Shown: piece by piece, positions 34,315 through 42,865 of the stretch
How the letters are laid out: each line of letters starts with the position of its first letter
How positions within the stretch are numbered: the first letter of the stretch is position 1
NCBI RefSeq assembly: GCF_000422325.1
Contig: NZ_AULO01000013.1
Coordinates: forward strand, 97,287-161,286
DNA from: Marinospirillum minutulum DSM 6287
GTDB taxonomy: Bacteria; Pseudomonadota; Gammaproteobacteria; Pseudomonadales; Halomonadaceae
DNA: 64,000 nt
Direction: 5' to 3'
The notes under the pieces: model-generated
The model's database searches: none
The model's input: the letters and a program-made list of their open reading frames with translations, nothing else
What the model was told of the DNA's origin: nothing
Translations under genes and position numbers: made by a program

Positions 34315-35823
34315 TTAAGCAACCCCTTTTCTTTTCCATTCATTCCAACGCTTCTCATCAGATGAGCCTTTAAAATCCATATTGTCTTCACCAAGATTCA
34401 TCTTGTAATAGTCACGCAATACTTCCTCTACATTTGCTCCACCACAATTACCTTGATAAATCTGATGTACAGGCAACCAAGACTGAACGTATTTTTCTGG
34501 TTCCTGATCAAAAATGTGTTTACAGCCATCTGAACAGAAGTGATATTTTTCACCTTCATAGTCACTAGAACGGTATGCAATCTGTGTTGGGTTATCCATC
34601 TCAGTAAAACCCATAGGAATCTGACAAGTAGTACATAGCTGAGGCAAAGCTTTGGTATAGAAGCGTTCGCCACGTGCTTCCATTTCCTTAGCTAGCTCCC
34701 AACGAGGGCGGTAATACTTATCAAAAGTATCTGGGTATTTTTCACTTAACCAATCCAGCTCTTCATCACTTGGAATCCAAGTGTGGAAACCAGCAGCATG
34801 ACCATGGGTGTAGAAAATCCACCAAGCCTGGTGAGAAATGTGCTCTTTTTCTTTAGCAGTGGTTTCAACAAACTTAGGCATACGAATACCGTAACGAGCT
34901 AGGTCTTTGAAAAGTGCGCCACCTGCATCTTCAAAATAAACTTCCCAAGCTTCTTTCCAAGACATCACCTTGTTAGGCAGCATGTAGTCCATCATCATGG
35001 CTACAATTGCTAGCAAGCGTGTACCACGCCAAAACCACTTATCTATCCACTTTTGTACAATGGGAACATTGTCTTCATGCTGTTCTAATAGGAATTTAAT
35101 AATCTCTAAGCCTAAGGTCATATGACGTGCTTCATCTGACTGAGCAGAGAAACCAAAAGTACAAGTTGCCATATCACCATTGTGTGCAGCACCTGACATA
35201 AAGGGCACAAATAAAAGATTGGTTAAAACGTATTCAAAGCTAAAGCTGATAGCTATTAAGAACTCGAAAGGACCGGCTGAACGTGCATCGTCAAAAAAAG
35301 ACTTAGGTACAGACAAGTACCAAACACGATCATGCATATGTGTCCAGTCTTGGAAGCCATCAAAGAACTTGTTGTAATGGCTCATAGCATGAACTTGGGT
35401 TTGTACATGGCGTAACTCATCAATAGACTGCATTTGGCAAGCAACACGCGCACCAGCACCGCCAAATTGGCGACCCACATGGGCATAACCTTGGAAGGCT
35501 TGATACTCAAGTGGTGAAACACCCGTTAAAAACACTTTAATTGCGTTTACATAACGTGCATCTGTAACATTTAAGTGACCATTATTTTGTGAAAAGGCAT
35601 CAAAAATTGCATAAAGCTTCTTTTCCTTTTCAGCTTGGTACTTCCAATAAGCATCCATAGTTAAACGAAAAGGGTCTTCCCACTTTGACCAATCAGTAAT
35701 TTTTATCCCTTCAAACTCCTCATAGGGAAAAGCTTTTTTTCGATCAGAATAATCGTAATCCCAGTCTAAATCGCGGGTTAGAGCACGGTACTTGTCTTTC
35801 AAATTAAGTTTTTTGGCAACCAT
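34315..35823 (-). CDS. dmpN: Phenol hydroxylase large (alpha) subunit P3, diiron monooxygenase
   Basis: This 502-aa catalytic subunit of the bacterial multicomponent monooxygenase hydroxylates phenol to catechol with O2. Both diiron motifs are intact: DELRHVQTQ (Glu/His, about residue 137-140) and DEARHMTLG (about 231-234), with further Glu ligands in the preceding helices. The C-terminal part has a zinc-binding YHS-like region (CTTCQIPM, YHFCSDGCKHIF), normal for phenol hydroxylases. The complete ligand set indicates an active enzyme. Confidence 0.96.
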   Translation of the reverse strand: MVAKKLNLKDKYRALTRDLDWDYDYSDRKKAFPYEEFEGIKITDWSKWEDPFRLTMDAYWKYQAEKEKKLYAIFDAFSQNNGHLNVTDARYVNAIKVFLTGVSPLEYQAFQGYAHVGRQFGGAGARVACQMQSIDELRHVQTQVHAMSHYNKFFDGFQDWTHMHDRVWYLSVPKSFFDDARSAGPFEFLIAISFSFEYVLTNLLFVPFMSGAAHNGDMATCTFGFSAQSDEARHMTLGLEIIKFLLEQHEDNVPIVQKWIDKWFWRGTRLLAIVAMMMDYMLPNKVMSWKEAWEVYFEDAGGALFKDLARYGIRMPKFVETTAKEKEHISHQAWWIFYTHGHAAGFHTWIPSDEELDWLSEKYPDTFDKYYRPRWELAKEMEARGERFYTKALPQLCTTCQIPMGFTEMDNPTQIAYRSSDYEGEKYHFCSDGCKHIFDQEPEKYVQSWLPVHQIYQGNCGGANVEEVLRDYYKMNLGEDNMDFKGSSDEKRWNEWKRKGVA

Positions 35824-35853
35824 TGTATTTACCTTCTTATTATTGTGTTTGGC

Positions 35854-36123
35854 TTAAACATTCCAGCTAAGGCGCAGTTGATCTTCATCTTCATCAACGT
35901 TACCACCCAAAGTAATTAGGCTTAGATGCAACTCTTGTACATCCCAATCACGCCCAATTTTTTCTTCTACAGTGGATCGACGCACAACTAGCTCCCCTGT
36001 GCTTTCAATACGAATCATGGCTGGCTGATTTATAACTGTTGCTTCTTGGTTATCTTCAATTATTGCTTCAACGATATAGCGAGAATCATCGTTATCTTGT
36101 AAAGCCAAATAAACCTTAGACAT
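35854..36123 (-). CDS. dmpM: Phenol hydroxylase regulatory (effector) protein P2
   Basis: This 89-aa cofactor-free coupling protein of the MmoB/DmpM family binds the hydroxylase and tunes the active site. It has the conserved N-terminal MSKVYLALQDNDDSRYIVE and DWDVQELHLSLITLGG near residue 60. The length is right (about 90 aa). It is nine bases after dmpL. Confidence 0.95.
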   Translation of the reverse strand: MSKVYLALQDNDDSRYIVEAIIEDNQEATVINQPAMIRIESTGELVVRRSTVEEKIGRDWDVQELHLSLITLGGNVDEDEDQLRLSWNV

Positions 36124-36132
36124 GATGACTCC

Positions 36133-37122
36133 TTAGTAAGTAATACCAATTTTAGTTAGACGCTCTTCTAGTGATGCATCTGCAATACTTAATGCATCAC
36201 TGTTATCAAGCATAGAGGCTACAACAGGCTTTAAAGCTTCTAATGTTTTTTTACGCCAGCGCTGAACCCACTCCCCAAGTAAGGCACTATTATCCTCTGA
36301 CTCACTGGCAACCGTTTTTAAAACACTGTCTAACCAACGACTAGAGTCTTTATTCCATACCTGCATAAACTCAGTTAATAGCGCTATATCTCTAGCTCCC
36401 ATAGATGCAAGCTTTTCATCTAGCTGGCTATAAAAGAGATTAAATATCAGGGTATCTACAACTAGGTCTTGGGCAATAAATACTTCAAACCAGTCTTCAA
36501 CTGTCGTCATTTCCTCACATAGTGCACGCATAGGTTGCCAAACAGGGTTTTTCAGCCACTCCTGCTTTGCAGTAGTCAGTGATTCAGCACTATTGCCATC
36601 TAAAAGTAGACCAATTCTTGATAAGTACTGAGCATTACCGAGTCGATCCATAGCGTTATAAAGCAGAGCTTGAGTGATAGCCGTACCATATCCAAAGGCA
36701 CAGCCATACATATTATTGAGATTCGCCGTATGTTCCACATGACGTAAAGGAATAAGGTAAGTAAGTAGGTAAGATTTAACTTCTTCAGACAAATGCTCAG
36801 CTAAACCACGTTTTTCAAAAAAGCTGTAGTTAGTCTCAGTGGCTTCTTGGTGTTTAGCTCGCTGCTGAACGTAAGTTCCGTAATAAAATTGGCGTGGATC
36901 TTTAAGATCATACCAATCATTCATTTTAATTTTAGTACGACTTTTATCGTTTAATTCGTACTGTGGCTGCCACAAGGGACGATAGTGGAAGTTTGCTTCA
37001 CCCTGTAAGTCATAGGTTGCTTCTTGGTAACGTGATGCAGGCTTATCACCAAAGCGCCGTTCTATATTGGCAAAGGTATTACGAATAGGCTGCAATGTTG
37101 CCGTTTTTATTTCAATTGTCAT
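36133..37122 (-). CDS. dmpL: Phenol hydroxylase beta subunit P1
   Basis: This 329-aa protein from the ATG at 37122 (a TTG immediately precedes it) is the beta chain of the hydroxylase dimer. It shares the four-helix ferritin-like fold but lacks the diiron ligands. The family look is clear: FHYRPLWQPQYEL, DPRQFYYGTYVQQRA and LIPLRHVEHTANLNNMYG. It supports the alpha subunit structurally. Confidence 0.95.
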   Translation of the reverse strand: MTIEIKTATLQPIRNTFANIERRFGDKPASRYQEATYDLQGEANFHYRPLWQPQYELNDKSRTKIKMNDWYDLKDPRQFYYGTYVQQRAKHQEATETNYSFFEKRGLAEHLSEEVKSYLLTYLIPLRHVEHTANLNNMYGCAFGYGTAITQALLYNAMDRLGNAQYLSRIGLLLDGNSAESLTTAKQEWLKNPVWQPMRALCEEMTTVEDWFEVFIAQDLVVDTLIFNLFYSQLDEKLASMGARDIALLTEFMQVWNKDSSRWLDSVLKTVASESEDNSALLGEWVQRWRKKTLEALKPVVASMLDNSDALSIADASLEERLTKIGITY

Positions 37123-37150
37123 CAACTCATACCCATCAGTAGTTTTATTT

Positions 37151-37462
37151 TTATTCAGTGGATCGATTGCGGTTGTTGGACATCAAGGTGTCCTCGTCGC
37201 CATACCGCCATTTGTTTAGCTCTGCATCAACGCTAGCCATTTGTTCATCAGTCATGTGAACGACAGCATTATTAGTGCAAAAAGCATTGAAAACAGCGGG
37301 TGGCATTATTAACTCTACAAATAAGGAAGGCTCCCCTATCGCAAAGTCAAACTCTACAAAGCGAGCATCAGGCTTACTGCGTACTCGTATATACTTGGTA
37401 AGACTTGGTAAACCATAGCTAGGTGCAAGAGCCTGCCTATGAACGGCTTGTAAATGTGACAT
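37151..37462 (-). CDS. dmpK: Phenol hydroxylase assembly protein P0
   Basis: This protein of about 103 aa starts at ATG 37462, which has AGGGGA seven bases upstream; a 17-codon upstream in-frame extension would overlap the promoter and is rejected. The conserved YIRVRSKPDARFVEFDFAIG marks the DmpK/PhK family, which helps iron incorporation into the hydroxylase. It is first in the operon, 56 bp downstream of the sigma-54 promoter. Confidence 0.94.
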   Translation of the reverse strand: MSHLQAVHRQALAPSYGLPSLTKYIRVRSKPDARFVEFDFAIGEPSLFVELIMPPAVFNAFCTNNAVVHMTDEQMASVDAELNKWRYGDEDTLMSNNRNRSTE

Positions 37463-37517
37463 ACTAGATCCCCTAGTTTTTATTTTTGGATTTGCCATTA
37501 ATCTACAAGCCAATCAA

Positions 37518-37533
37518 TGCAATCAGTATGCCA
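37518..37533 (-). promoter_or_regulatory. Sigma-54 (-24/-12) promoter of the dmp operon
   Basis: On the minus strand the sequence is TGGCATACTGATTGCA, with the GG and GC doublets exactly ten bases apart as sigma-54 holoenzyme requires. The start site would lie near 37507, giving a short leader to dmpK. The activator and IHF sites upstream are in matching positions. Confidence 0.9.
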
Positions 37534-37551
37534 AAACAATAGAAAACAACT

Positions 37552-37564
37552 TAACTTATTGATT
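37552..37564 (-). promoter_or_regulatory. Integration host factor site
   Basis: The minus-strand sequence AATCAATAAGTTA fully matches the IHF core consensus WATCAANNNNTTR. It lies about 45-57 bp upstream of the predicted start, between the sigma-54 promoter and the activator sites, where DNA bending brings the bound activator to the polymerase. Confidence 0.72.
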
Positions 37565-37642
37565 TTAAATAGATTTATTAAATAGAAACAACATTGTGAA
37601 CTTTTTGCTGACTAGCAAGATTAAATTAATTAGCTAAAAATT

Positions 37643-37686
37643 TGATCAAAAGATAAACCCAAATACTCAAGTTTATCTTTTGATCA
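37643..37686. promoter_or_regulatory. Paired upstream activating sequences for DmpR
   Basis: Two 16-bp arms, TGATCAAAAGATAAAC (37643-37658) and GTTTATCTTTTGATCA (37671-37686), are perfect reverse complements separated by 12 bp. Each arm is also an imperfect palindrome of the TTGATC-N4-GATCAA type used by XylR/DmpR. Their centres lie about 143 and 171 bp upstream of the predicted dmpK start, 28 bp apart, the helical spacing expected for cooperative activator hexamers. Confidence 0.85.
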
Positions 37687-37752
37687 CTTTGCTGCAACGC
37701 AGCTAAAAATTTTAAAAAAAAAAGAGTAGAAAAAATTATAATTAAATAGGGG

Positions 37753-37758
37753 TATACT
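37753..37758 (+). promoter_or_regulatory. Possible -10 box of dmpR
   Basis: TATACT lies about 75 bp upstream of the dmpR start within an AT-rich stretch. No convincing -35 hexamer is visible at the right distance, so this is a weak call. Confidence 0.4.
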
Positions 37759-37833
37759 GTGAGAAATAAACCCTTAAGCGAATAGTCTTTTAATGATCAA
37801 ACCTATAGCAACTACAAATAATTGGGTACGAAA

Positions 37834-39561
37834 GTGTCTAAACAAAAATTGCAATTACCAAGCTTCGAGCAACTTTTAAACAAGCTAAAATTCAACCCTG
37901 AAGATGGCAAAATCTGGCTAGCTGAGCAGCGTTCAGTTTTGATGAGCTTAGGCGCTTTATCTAGCTTTCGAAAAGAAATCATAACAACCCTTGGTCAAGA
38001 AAGAGGCAAGGGATTCTTTATGCGTTTGGGCTATTTTTCTGGGTTAAAAGATGCTGAGCTAGCCCTTAATATTGAAGAAAACTCTGATCCTGACCAAGCA
38101 TTTTTAGTTGGCCCAATGTTGCATAATTTACGTGGGATGGTTAAAGCCATACCTCTCGTACTTGAGTGTGACCTAGAGAAAAAACATTTTTATGCTGAAT
38201 TTGAATGGGTAGATTCTTTCGAAGTAGAAATTTGTAGAACTACCCTAGGCCAACTAAATGAGCCAGCTTGTTGGATTCTTCTTGGCTATGCATGTGCTTA
38301 TTCAAGCCACTTTGCTGGTATGGACATTCAGTTTAGGGAAGTTGAGTGTTGTGGTCAGGGTGACCGACAGTGTCGTATCGTTGGTAAGCTAGCAAGCGAA
38401 TGGCCTGATCACGAAGAGTTTAGCCTACTATTCAGAGAGGCACCCTTAATTGATGAGTTATATGAACTACAATCTCGTCTTGCTGATTTAGAACAAACTT
38501 TAGCTTATAACCCTGAAAATATGTACCGTGCACTAGGTGAAGCACCGCCTTTTACCAGTGCATTGGCCATGATTGACAAGGGTGCCAACTCTGAAGTTAC
38601 TATGCTGTTATTAGGTGAAACAGGAACTGGTAAAGAGGTGCTTGCCCGACGTGTTCATAGTATGAGCCAACGTAATGACAAACCTTTTGTTGCAGTTAAC
38701 TGTGCAGCTATTCCACCTGAACTAATAGAGTCGGAACTTTTTGGTGTTGAGAAGGGAGCTTATACAGGAGCAACCCAGTCTCGTAAAGGCCGTTTTGAAC
38801 GCGCTAATGGTGGCACTATTTTCTTAGATGAAATTATTGAGCTAAGTGCTCGCGCTCAAGCAGCTTTACTACGTACTTTACAAGAAGGTGAAATAGAGCG
38901 AGTAGGTGACAATCAAACACGAAAGATTGATGTAAGAGTTGTTGCTGCTACTAATGAAGACTTAGCTAATGCTGTGAAGGATGGTCGATTTAGGCAAGAT
39001 CTTTTTTATCGTATTAATGCTTACACTGTTATTATTCCGCCTTTAAGAGAGCGCAAAAATGATATTATTCTCTTAGCGGAACACTTCCGTAAACGCTATG
39101 AAAAACAATATAAGAAAACTACTCTAGGGTTTACAGATTTAGCTGTTGAGGCATTACACAGTTACAACTGGCCTGGAAATATCCGTGAACTAGAAAATAC
39201 TATTGAACGCGGCATCATTCTAACGGATGATCAAAACTCGATTACTGAACTAACGCTTTTCAATACAAGCCATTCATCTTTAGATGTTGCTGTAGGTGAC
39301 ATCCGTAAAATTAATCAACAATCCGGACAAATTGAAACGGTCGACAGCAAAAGTTACCTAAAGAATACGCTTGCTGAACAGGTTCTTTATAACGAAATTA
39401 GTATTAATGAGCTTGAGAAAATACTAATTGAAAAAGCAATGCTTAACTCTGAAGGTAAAGTATCTGTTGCAGCCAGAATGCTGGGGTTAAGTCGTGCAGC
39501 TTTTGCATATCGCTTGAAGCGAATAGAGGAAACGAAAGAAGAAAGTAAGTTCAATAGCTAA
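37834..39561 (+). CDS. dmpR: Phenol-responsive sigma-54 activator, DmpR/MopR/XylR family
   Basis: This protein of about 575 aa binds phenols directly and activates the dmp promoter. The N-terminal sensor (about 1-210) includes a V4R part with the zinc-binding Cys/Glu set seen in MopR (GYACAYSSHF, then EVECCGQGDRQCRIVG). The AAA+ domain follows a short linker: Walker A LLGETGTGKE, GAYTGA loop, Walker B GGTIFLDEI and an Arg finger region. A Fis-type helix-turn-helix (VSVAARMLGLSRAAFAYRLKR) closes the protein. There is no ATG: GTG at 37834 with GGG upstream is preferred, TTG at 37822 is the alternative. The Phe of the usual GAFTGA loop is Tyr. Confidence 0.94.
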   Translation: MSKQKLQLPSFEQLLNKLKFNPEDGKIWLAEQRSVLMSLGALSSFRKEIITTLGQERGKGFFMRLGYFSGLKDAELALNIEENSDPDQAFLVGPMLHNLRGMVKAIPLVLECDLEKKHFYAEFEWVDSFEVEICRTTLGQLNEPACWILLGYACAYSSHFAGMDIQFREVECCGQGDRQCRIVGKLASEWPDHEEFSLLFREAPLIDELYELQSRLADLEQTLAYNPENMYRALGEAPPFTSALAMIDKGANSEVTMLLLGETGTGKEVLARRVHSMSQRNDKPFVAVNCAAIPPELIESELFGVEKGAYTGATQSRKGRFERANGGTIFLDEIIELSARAQAALLRTLQEGEIERVGDNQTRKIDVRVVAATNEDLANAVKDGRFRQDLFYRINAYTVIIPPLRERKNDIILLAEHFRKRYEKQYKKTTLGFTDLAVEALHSYNWPGNIRELENTIERGIILTDDQNSITELTLFNTSHSSLDVAVGDIRKINQQSGQIETVDSKSYLKNTLAEQVLYNEISINELEKILIEKAMLNSEGKVSVAARMLGLSRAAFAYRLKRIEETKEESKFNS

Positions 39562-39574
39562 TGACTAGCTTGTC

Positions 39575-39612
39575 ATTAACTAGCCTAACAATAACTCATT
39601 AGGCTAGTTAAT
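39575..39612. terminator. Hairpin between convergent dmpR and cysS
   Basis: A perfect 13-bp stem, ATTAACTAGCCTA (39575-39587) with TAGGCTAGTTAAT (39600-39612), has a 12-base loop. There is no clear T tract on either side, so it may be a weak bidirectional terminator or a 3'-end stabiliser. Confidence 0.6.
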
Positions 39613-39628
39613 ACTTACTAACACAAAC

Positions 39629-41050
39629 CTAGCTAGCTTTAGTCCAGCTAGTACCATCTTTGGTATCTTTTAGCAGAATACCCTGAGCTTCTAACTCTTC
39701 TCTAATACGATCAGCTTCTGCAAAGTTTCTATCTTGCTTGGCCATTAGGCGCTTTTCTATTAGGGTTTCTATCACATCTGGGTTAATACTGTGCTTTGTG
39801 CTGAGTGCTTTTCCTTTCAGAAAATCATCAGCGTTTTGCTGTAGCATTCCCAAAATTCCACCTAAATCACGCAATTCAAAAGCTAAAGCTTCGGCCAAGG
39901 GTTGATCATCTTGTTCGCCTGCACGGTTTAAGCTACGCGCTAAATCAAATAAAACAGCAAAGGCTTCTGGGGTATTAAAGTCATCATCCATAGCAGCAAA
40001 GAACTGGCTGCGCCATTCACCAGCACTAGCTACTAGTGCGGCATCTTCCACTGGCTTAACCTTTTGTAAAGCTGTGTAAAAACGCTCTAGGTTTTTACGG
40101 GCATCATGCAAAGCGCTTTCAGCATAATTAATAGCTGAACGGTAATGGCTGGCGAGTAACAAATAACGAATCACTTCGGCATCGTGTTTTTCTAGCACAT
40201 CGCGAATGGTAAAAAAGTTATCTAAGGACTTAGACATTTTTTCTTGATCCACACGTACTGCGCCTGCATGCATCCAAGTGTTCACGTACTTCTGGCCTGT
40301 TGCTGCTTCGCTTTGGGCTATTTCATTTTCGTGGTGTGGAAAGGGTAAATCTGGGCCGCCGCCATGAATATCAAAGGTATTACCCAAGCAGCAGGTCGAC
40401 ATAGCCGAACACTCTATATGCCAACCGGGCCGACCTTCGCCCCAAGGTGAAGACCAACTAACTTCAGTGGGTTTGGCGGCTTTCCAAAGTACAAAATCAA
40501 GTGGGTCTTCTTTAAAGCTATCCACCTCAACCCTTGCGCCCGATTGCAATTCATCCAGTTTGCGGTTGGTTAGCTGGCCGTAATTTTCAAACTTGCGTAC
40601 CCGGTAATAAACATCACCATTACTAGCGGCATAGGCATAGCCTTTTTCTTCTAGCGTTTGAATTAGGTTAATAATTTCAGTGATATAAGCCGTAGCACGC
40701 GGTTCGCTATCTGGGCGCACTACACCTAACCTAGCTTCATCTTCGTGCATGGCTTTAATCATGCGCTCGGTCAGCTCACCAATGGTTTCTTGGTTTTCAT
40801 CAGCGCGTTTAAGAATTTTGTCATCTATATCGGTAATGTTACGCACATAATTTACTTCATAACCACGGGTGCGCAGGTAGCGGGTAATCATGTCAAAAGC
40901 GACCATGACTCGCGCATGACCTAGGTGACAAAGGTCATAAACGGTAATGCCGCACACGTACATTTTAACTTTACCAGCTTCTATTGGCGTAAAAACTTCT
41001 TTCTTGCGCGTTAAGGTATTGTAAATTTTAAGTTGCGGTAAGCTATTCAT
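39629..41050 (-). CDS. cysS: Cysteinyl-tRNA synthetase
   Basis: This 473-aa class I synthetase starts at ATG 41050, one base after the end of glnS; the longer reading overlaps glnS and is rejected. It has the HIGH-equivalent HLGHARV, preceded by the zinc ligand Cys in [10 protein letters not shown], the further zinc ligands GWHIECSAM and FPHHENE, and [10 protein letters not shown]. It charges tRNA-Cys. It is directly downstream of glnS and probably co-transcribed with it. Confidence 0.96.
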   Translation of the reverse strand: MNSLPQLKIYNTLTRKKEVFTPIEAGKVKMYVCGITVYDLCHLGHARVMVAFDMITRYLRTRGYEVNYVRNITDIDDKILKRADENQETIGELTERMIKAMHEDEARLGVVRPDSEPRATAYITEIINLIQTLEEKGYAYAASNGDVYYRVRKFENYGQLTNRKLDELQSGARVEVDSFKEDPLDFVLWKAAKPTEVSWSSPWGEGRPGWHIECSAMSTCCLGNTFDIHGGGPDLPFPHHENEIAQSEAATGQKYVNTWMHAGAVRVDQEKMSKSLDNFFTIRDVLEKHDAEVIRYLLLASHYRSAINYAESALHDARKNLERFYTALQKVKPVEDAALVASAGEWRSQFFAAMDDDFNTPEAFAVLFDLARSLNRAGEQDDQPLAEALAFELRDLGGILGMLQQNADDFLKGKALSTKHSINPDVIETLIEKRLMAKQDRNFAEADRIREELEAQGILLKDTKDGTSWTKAS

Positions 41051-41051
41051 T

Positions 41052-42737
41052 TCAACCCTGTTTTTTCTGTATTTTGGCCCAAGAATCTTTAAGGCTGACT
41101 GTACGATTAAATACCAGCTTAGTGCCCTGCTGGTGGTCGTAACGATCAGCACAGAAATAACCGACTCGCTCAAACTGGAAGCGATCTTCTGCTTGTGCTG
41201 TTGCTAGGCTAGGCTCACAAATGGCTTCAACAACACTGAGTGAGTCTGAGCTTAAATGCTCTAGGAAATCGACATCTTTATCTGAGTCAGGCGATTCAAC
41301 TTGGAATAAATTGTCATATAAACGTACTTCAGCTGGAAGGCCATGCGTTGCGCTTACCCAATGAATAACTCCCTTCACTTTACGGCCTTCTGGGTTTTTG
41401 CCTAAAGTCTCTGGGTCGTAGCTACAACGTAATTCAAGTATTTTACCTTGCTCGTCTTTAATCACTTCATCACAACGAATAACCCAAGCATTACGCAAGC
41501 GCACTTCTTGGCCCGGCGCTAGGCGGAAGAATTTTTTAGGTGGTTCTTCCATAAAGTCATCGCTATCTATGTAGAGCTCTTTAGTAAAAGGCAAGGTGCG
41601 CTGGCCAAACTCTTCTCTGGCTGGGTGGCTAGGTGACGTTAGTAGTTCTTCTCGGCCTTCTTCCCAGTTAGTGATAACCACTTTAATGGGGTTAAGCACT
41701 ACCATAGCGCGTTTAGCTGTATGTTCTAAATCACTACGCAGGGCAAAGTGCAACATGCCTATATCTACCACACCACCGGCTCGGTTAACGCCGATCATGT
41801 CGCAGAAGTCACGCAAAGACTTGGGCGTGTAACCTCGACGGCGTAAACCTGAAATGGTAGGCATACGTGGGTCATCCCAGCCATTCACTACGCCTTCATC
41901 AACCAAGAGCTTTAACTTACGCTTAGAAGTCACCGTATAGTTTATATTAAGGCGTGCAAATTCTGTTTGTACTGGCTTGCAAGGCACAGGTAGATTATCT
42001 AAAAACCATTCATATAAAGGGCGGTGGTCTTCAAATTCCAAGGTGCAAAGGGAATGGGTAATGCCTTCTAGTGCATCTGACTGGCCATGCGTAAAGTCAT
42101 AGCTAGGGTAGATGCACCATTTATTACCCGTTTGGTGGTGTTCTTGATGACGTATGCGGTAAAGAATGGGATCACGCAAATTAATGTTAGGTGAGGCCAT
42201 ATCAATTTTGGCACGTAACACCTTGGCACCGTCTGGGTAATCTCCGGCACGCATTTTATTAAACTCAGCTAGGTTTTCTTCAATACTGCGTTCACGAAAA
42301 GGGCTGTTAGTGCCTGGCTCAGTTAAGGTGCCACGGTATTCACGCATTTGTTCTGCGTTAAGTTCGCAAACATAGGCTTTGCCAGTAGTTATTAAATGCA
42401 CTGCCCAGTCATAAAGCTGCTCAAAGTAGTCGGAAGCAAAGCGCACCTCACCTGTCCATTGAAAACCCAGCCAATTAACGTCTTCTTTAATGGCATCAAT
42501 AAATTCTTGGCTTTCTTTTTCTGGGTTGGTGTCATCAAAACGCAAATGGCAATCACCACCAAACTCTTTTGCTATGCCAAAGTTTAAACAAATGCTTTTA
42601 GCATGGCCGATATGTAGAAAACCATTGGGTTCTGGTGGGAAGCGGGTAATAACTTTTTGCTGTTGACCCGCCTCACGCTGCTGAATAATCATGTTGCGAA
42701 TAAAGTTGGTTGCAGCAATAATTTCGGGCTGACTCAT
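41052..42737 (-). CDS. glnS: Glutaminyl-tRNA synthetase
   Basis: This 561-aa class I synthetase starts at ATG 42737 ([12 protein letters not shown]). HIGH appears in [15 protein letters not shown] and the KMSKS-like loop as [11 protein letters not shown], with the GlnRS-specific beta-barrel anticodon domains after about residue 340. The region upstream is not native: a group II intron ends about 40 bp before the start codon, so glnS is now expressed through or from within the intron, or depends on splicing. Confidence 0.96.
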   Translation of the reverse strand: MSQPEIIAATNFIRNMIIQQREAGQQQKVITRFPPEPNGFLHIGHAKSICLNFGIAKEFGGDCHLRFDDTNPEKESQEFIDAIKEDVNWLGFQWTGEVRFASDYFEQLYDWAVHLITTGKAYVCELNAEQMREYRGTLTEPGTNSPFRERSIEENLAEFNKMRAGDYPDGAKVLRAKIDMASPNINLRDPILYRIRHQEHHQTGNKWCIYPSYDFTHGQSDALEGITHSLCTLEFEDHRPLYEWFLDNLPVPCKPVQTEFARLNINYTVTSKRKLKLLVDEGVVNGWDDPRMPTISGLRRRGYTPKSLRDFCDMIGVNRAGGVVDIGMLHFALRSDLEHTAKRAMVVLNPIKVVITNWEEGREELLTSPSHPAREEFGQRTLPFTKELYIDSDDFMEEPPKKFFRLAPGQEVRLRNAWVIRCDEVIKDEQGKILELRCSYDPETLGKNPEGRKVKGVIHWVSATHGLPAEVRLYDNLFQVESPDSDKDVDFLEHLSSDSLSVVEAICEPSLATAQAEDRFQFERVGYFCADRYDHQQGTKLVFNRTVSLKDSWAKIQKKQG

Positions 42738-42812
42738 AAGGCTCGCTCTATAACAGGTTGGTGAAAATACCGGCGGGTAGGGACAGATCATTACTGATCC
42801 ATCCCCCCCTAA

Positions 42813-42846
42813 GAACCGTGCTTGCGGGTTTCCTCGCACACGGCTC
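42813..42846 (-). ncRNA. Group II intron domain V
   Basis: This is the 34-nt catalytic hairpin, reading GAGCCGTGTGCGAGG at its 5' side and closing GCACGGTTC, with a GAAA tetraloop and the AGC triad. It is followed by a G-rich domain VI stem that would contain the branch-point A. Confidence 0.9.
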
Positions 42847-42865
42847 AAGTCTAGTTAAGTCAGGT

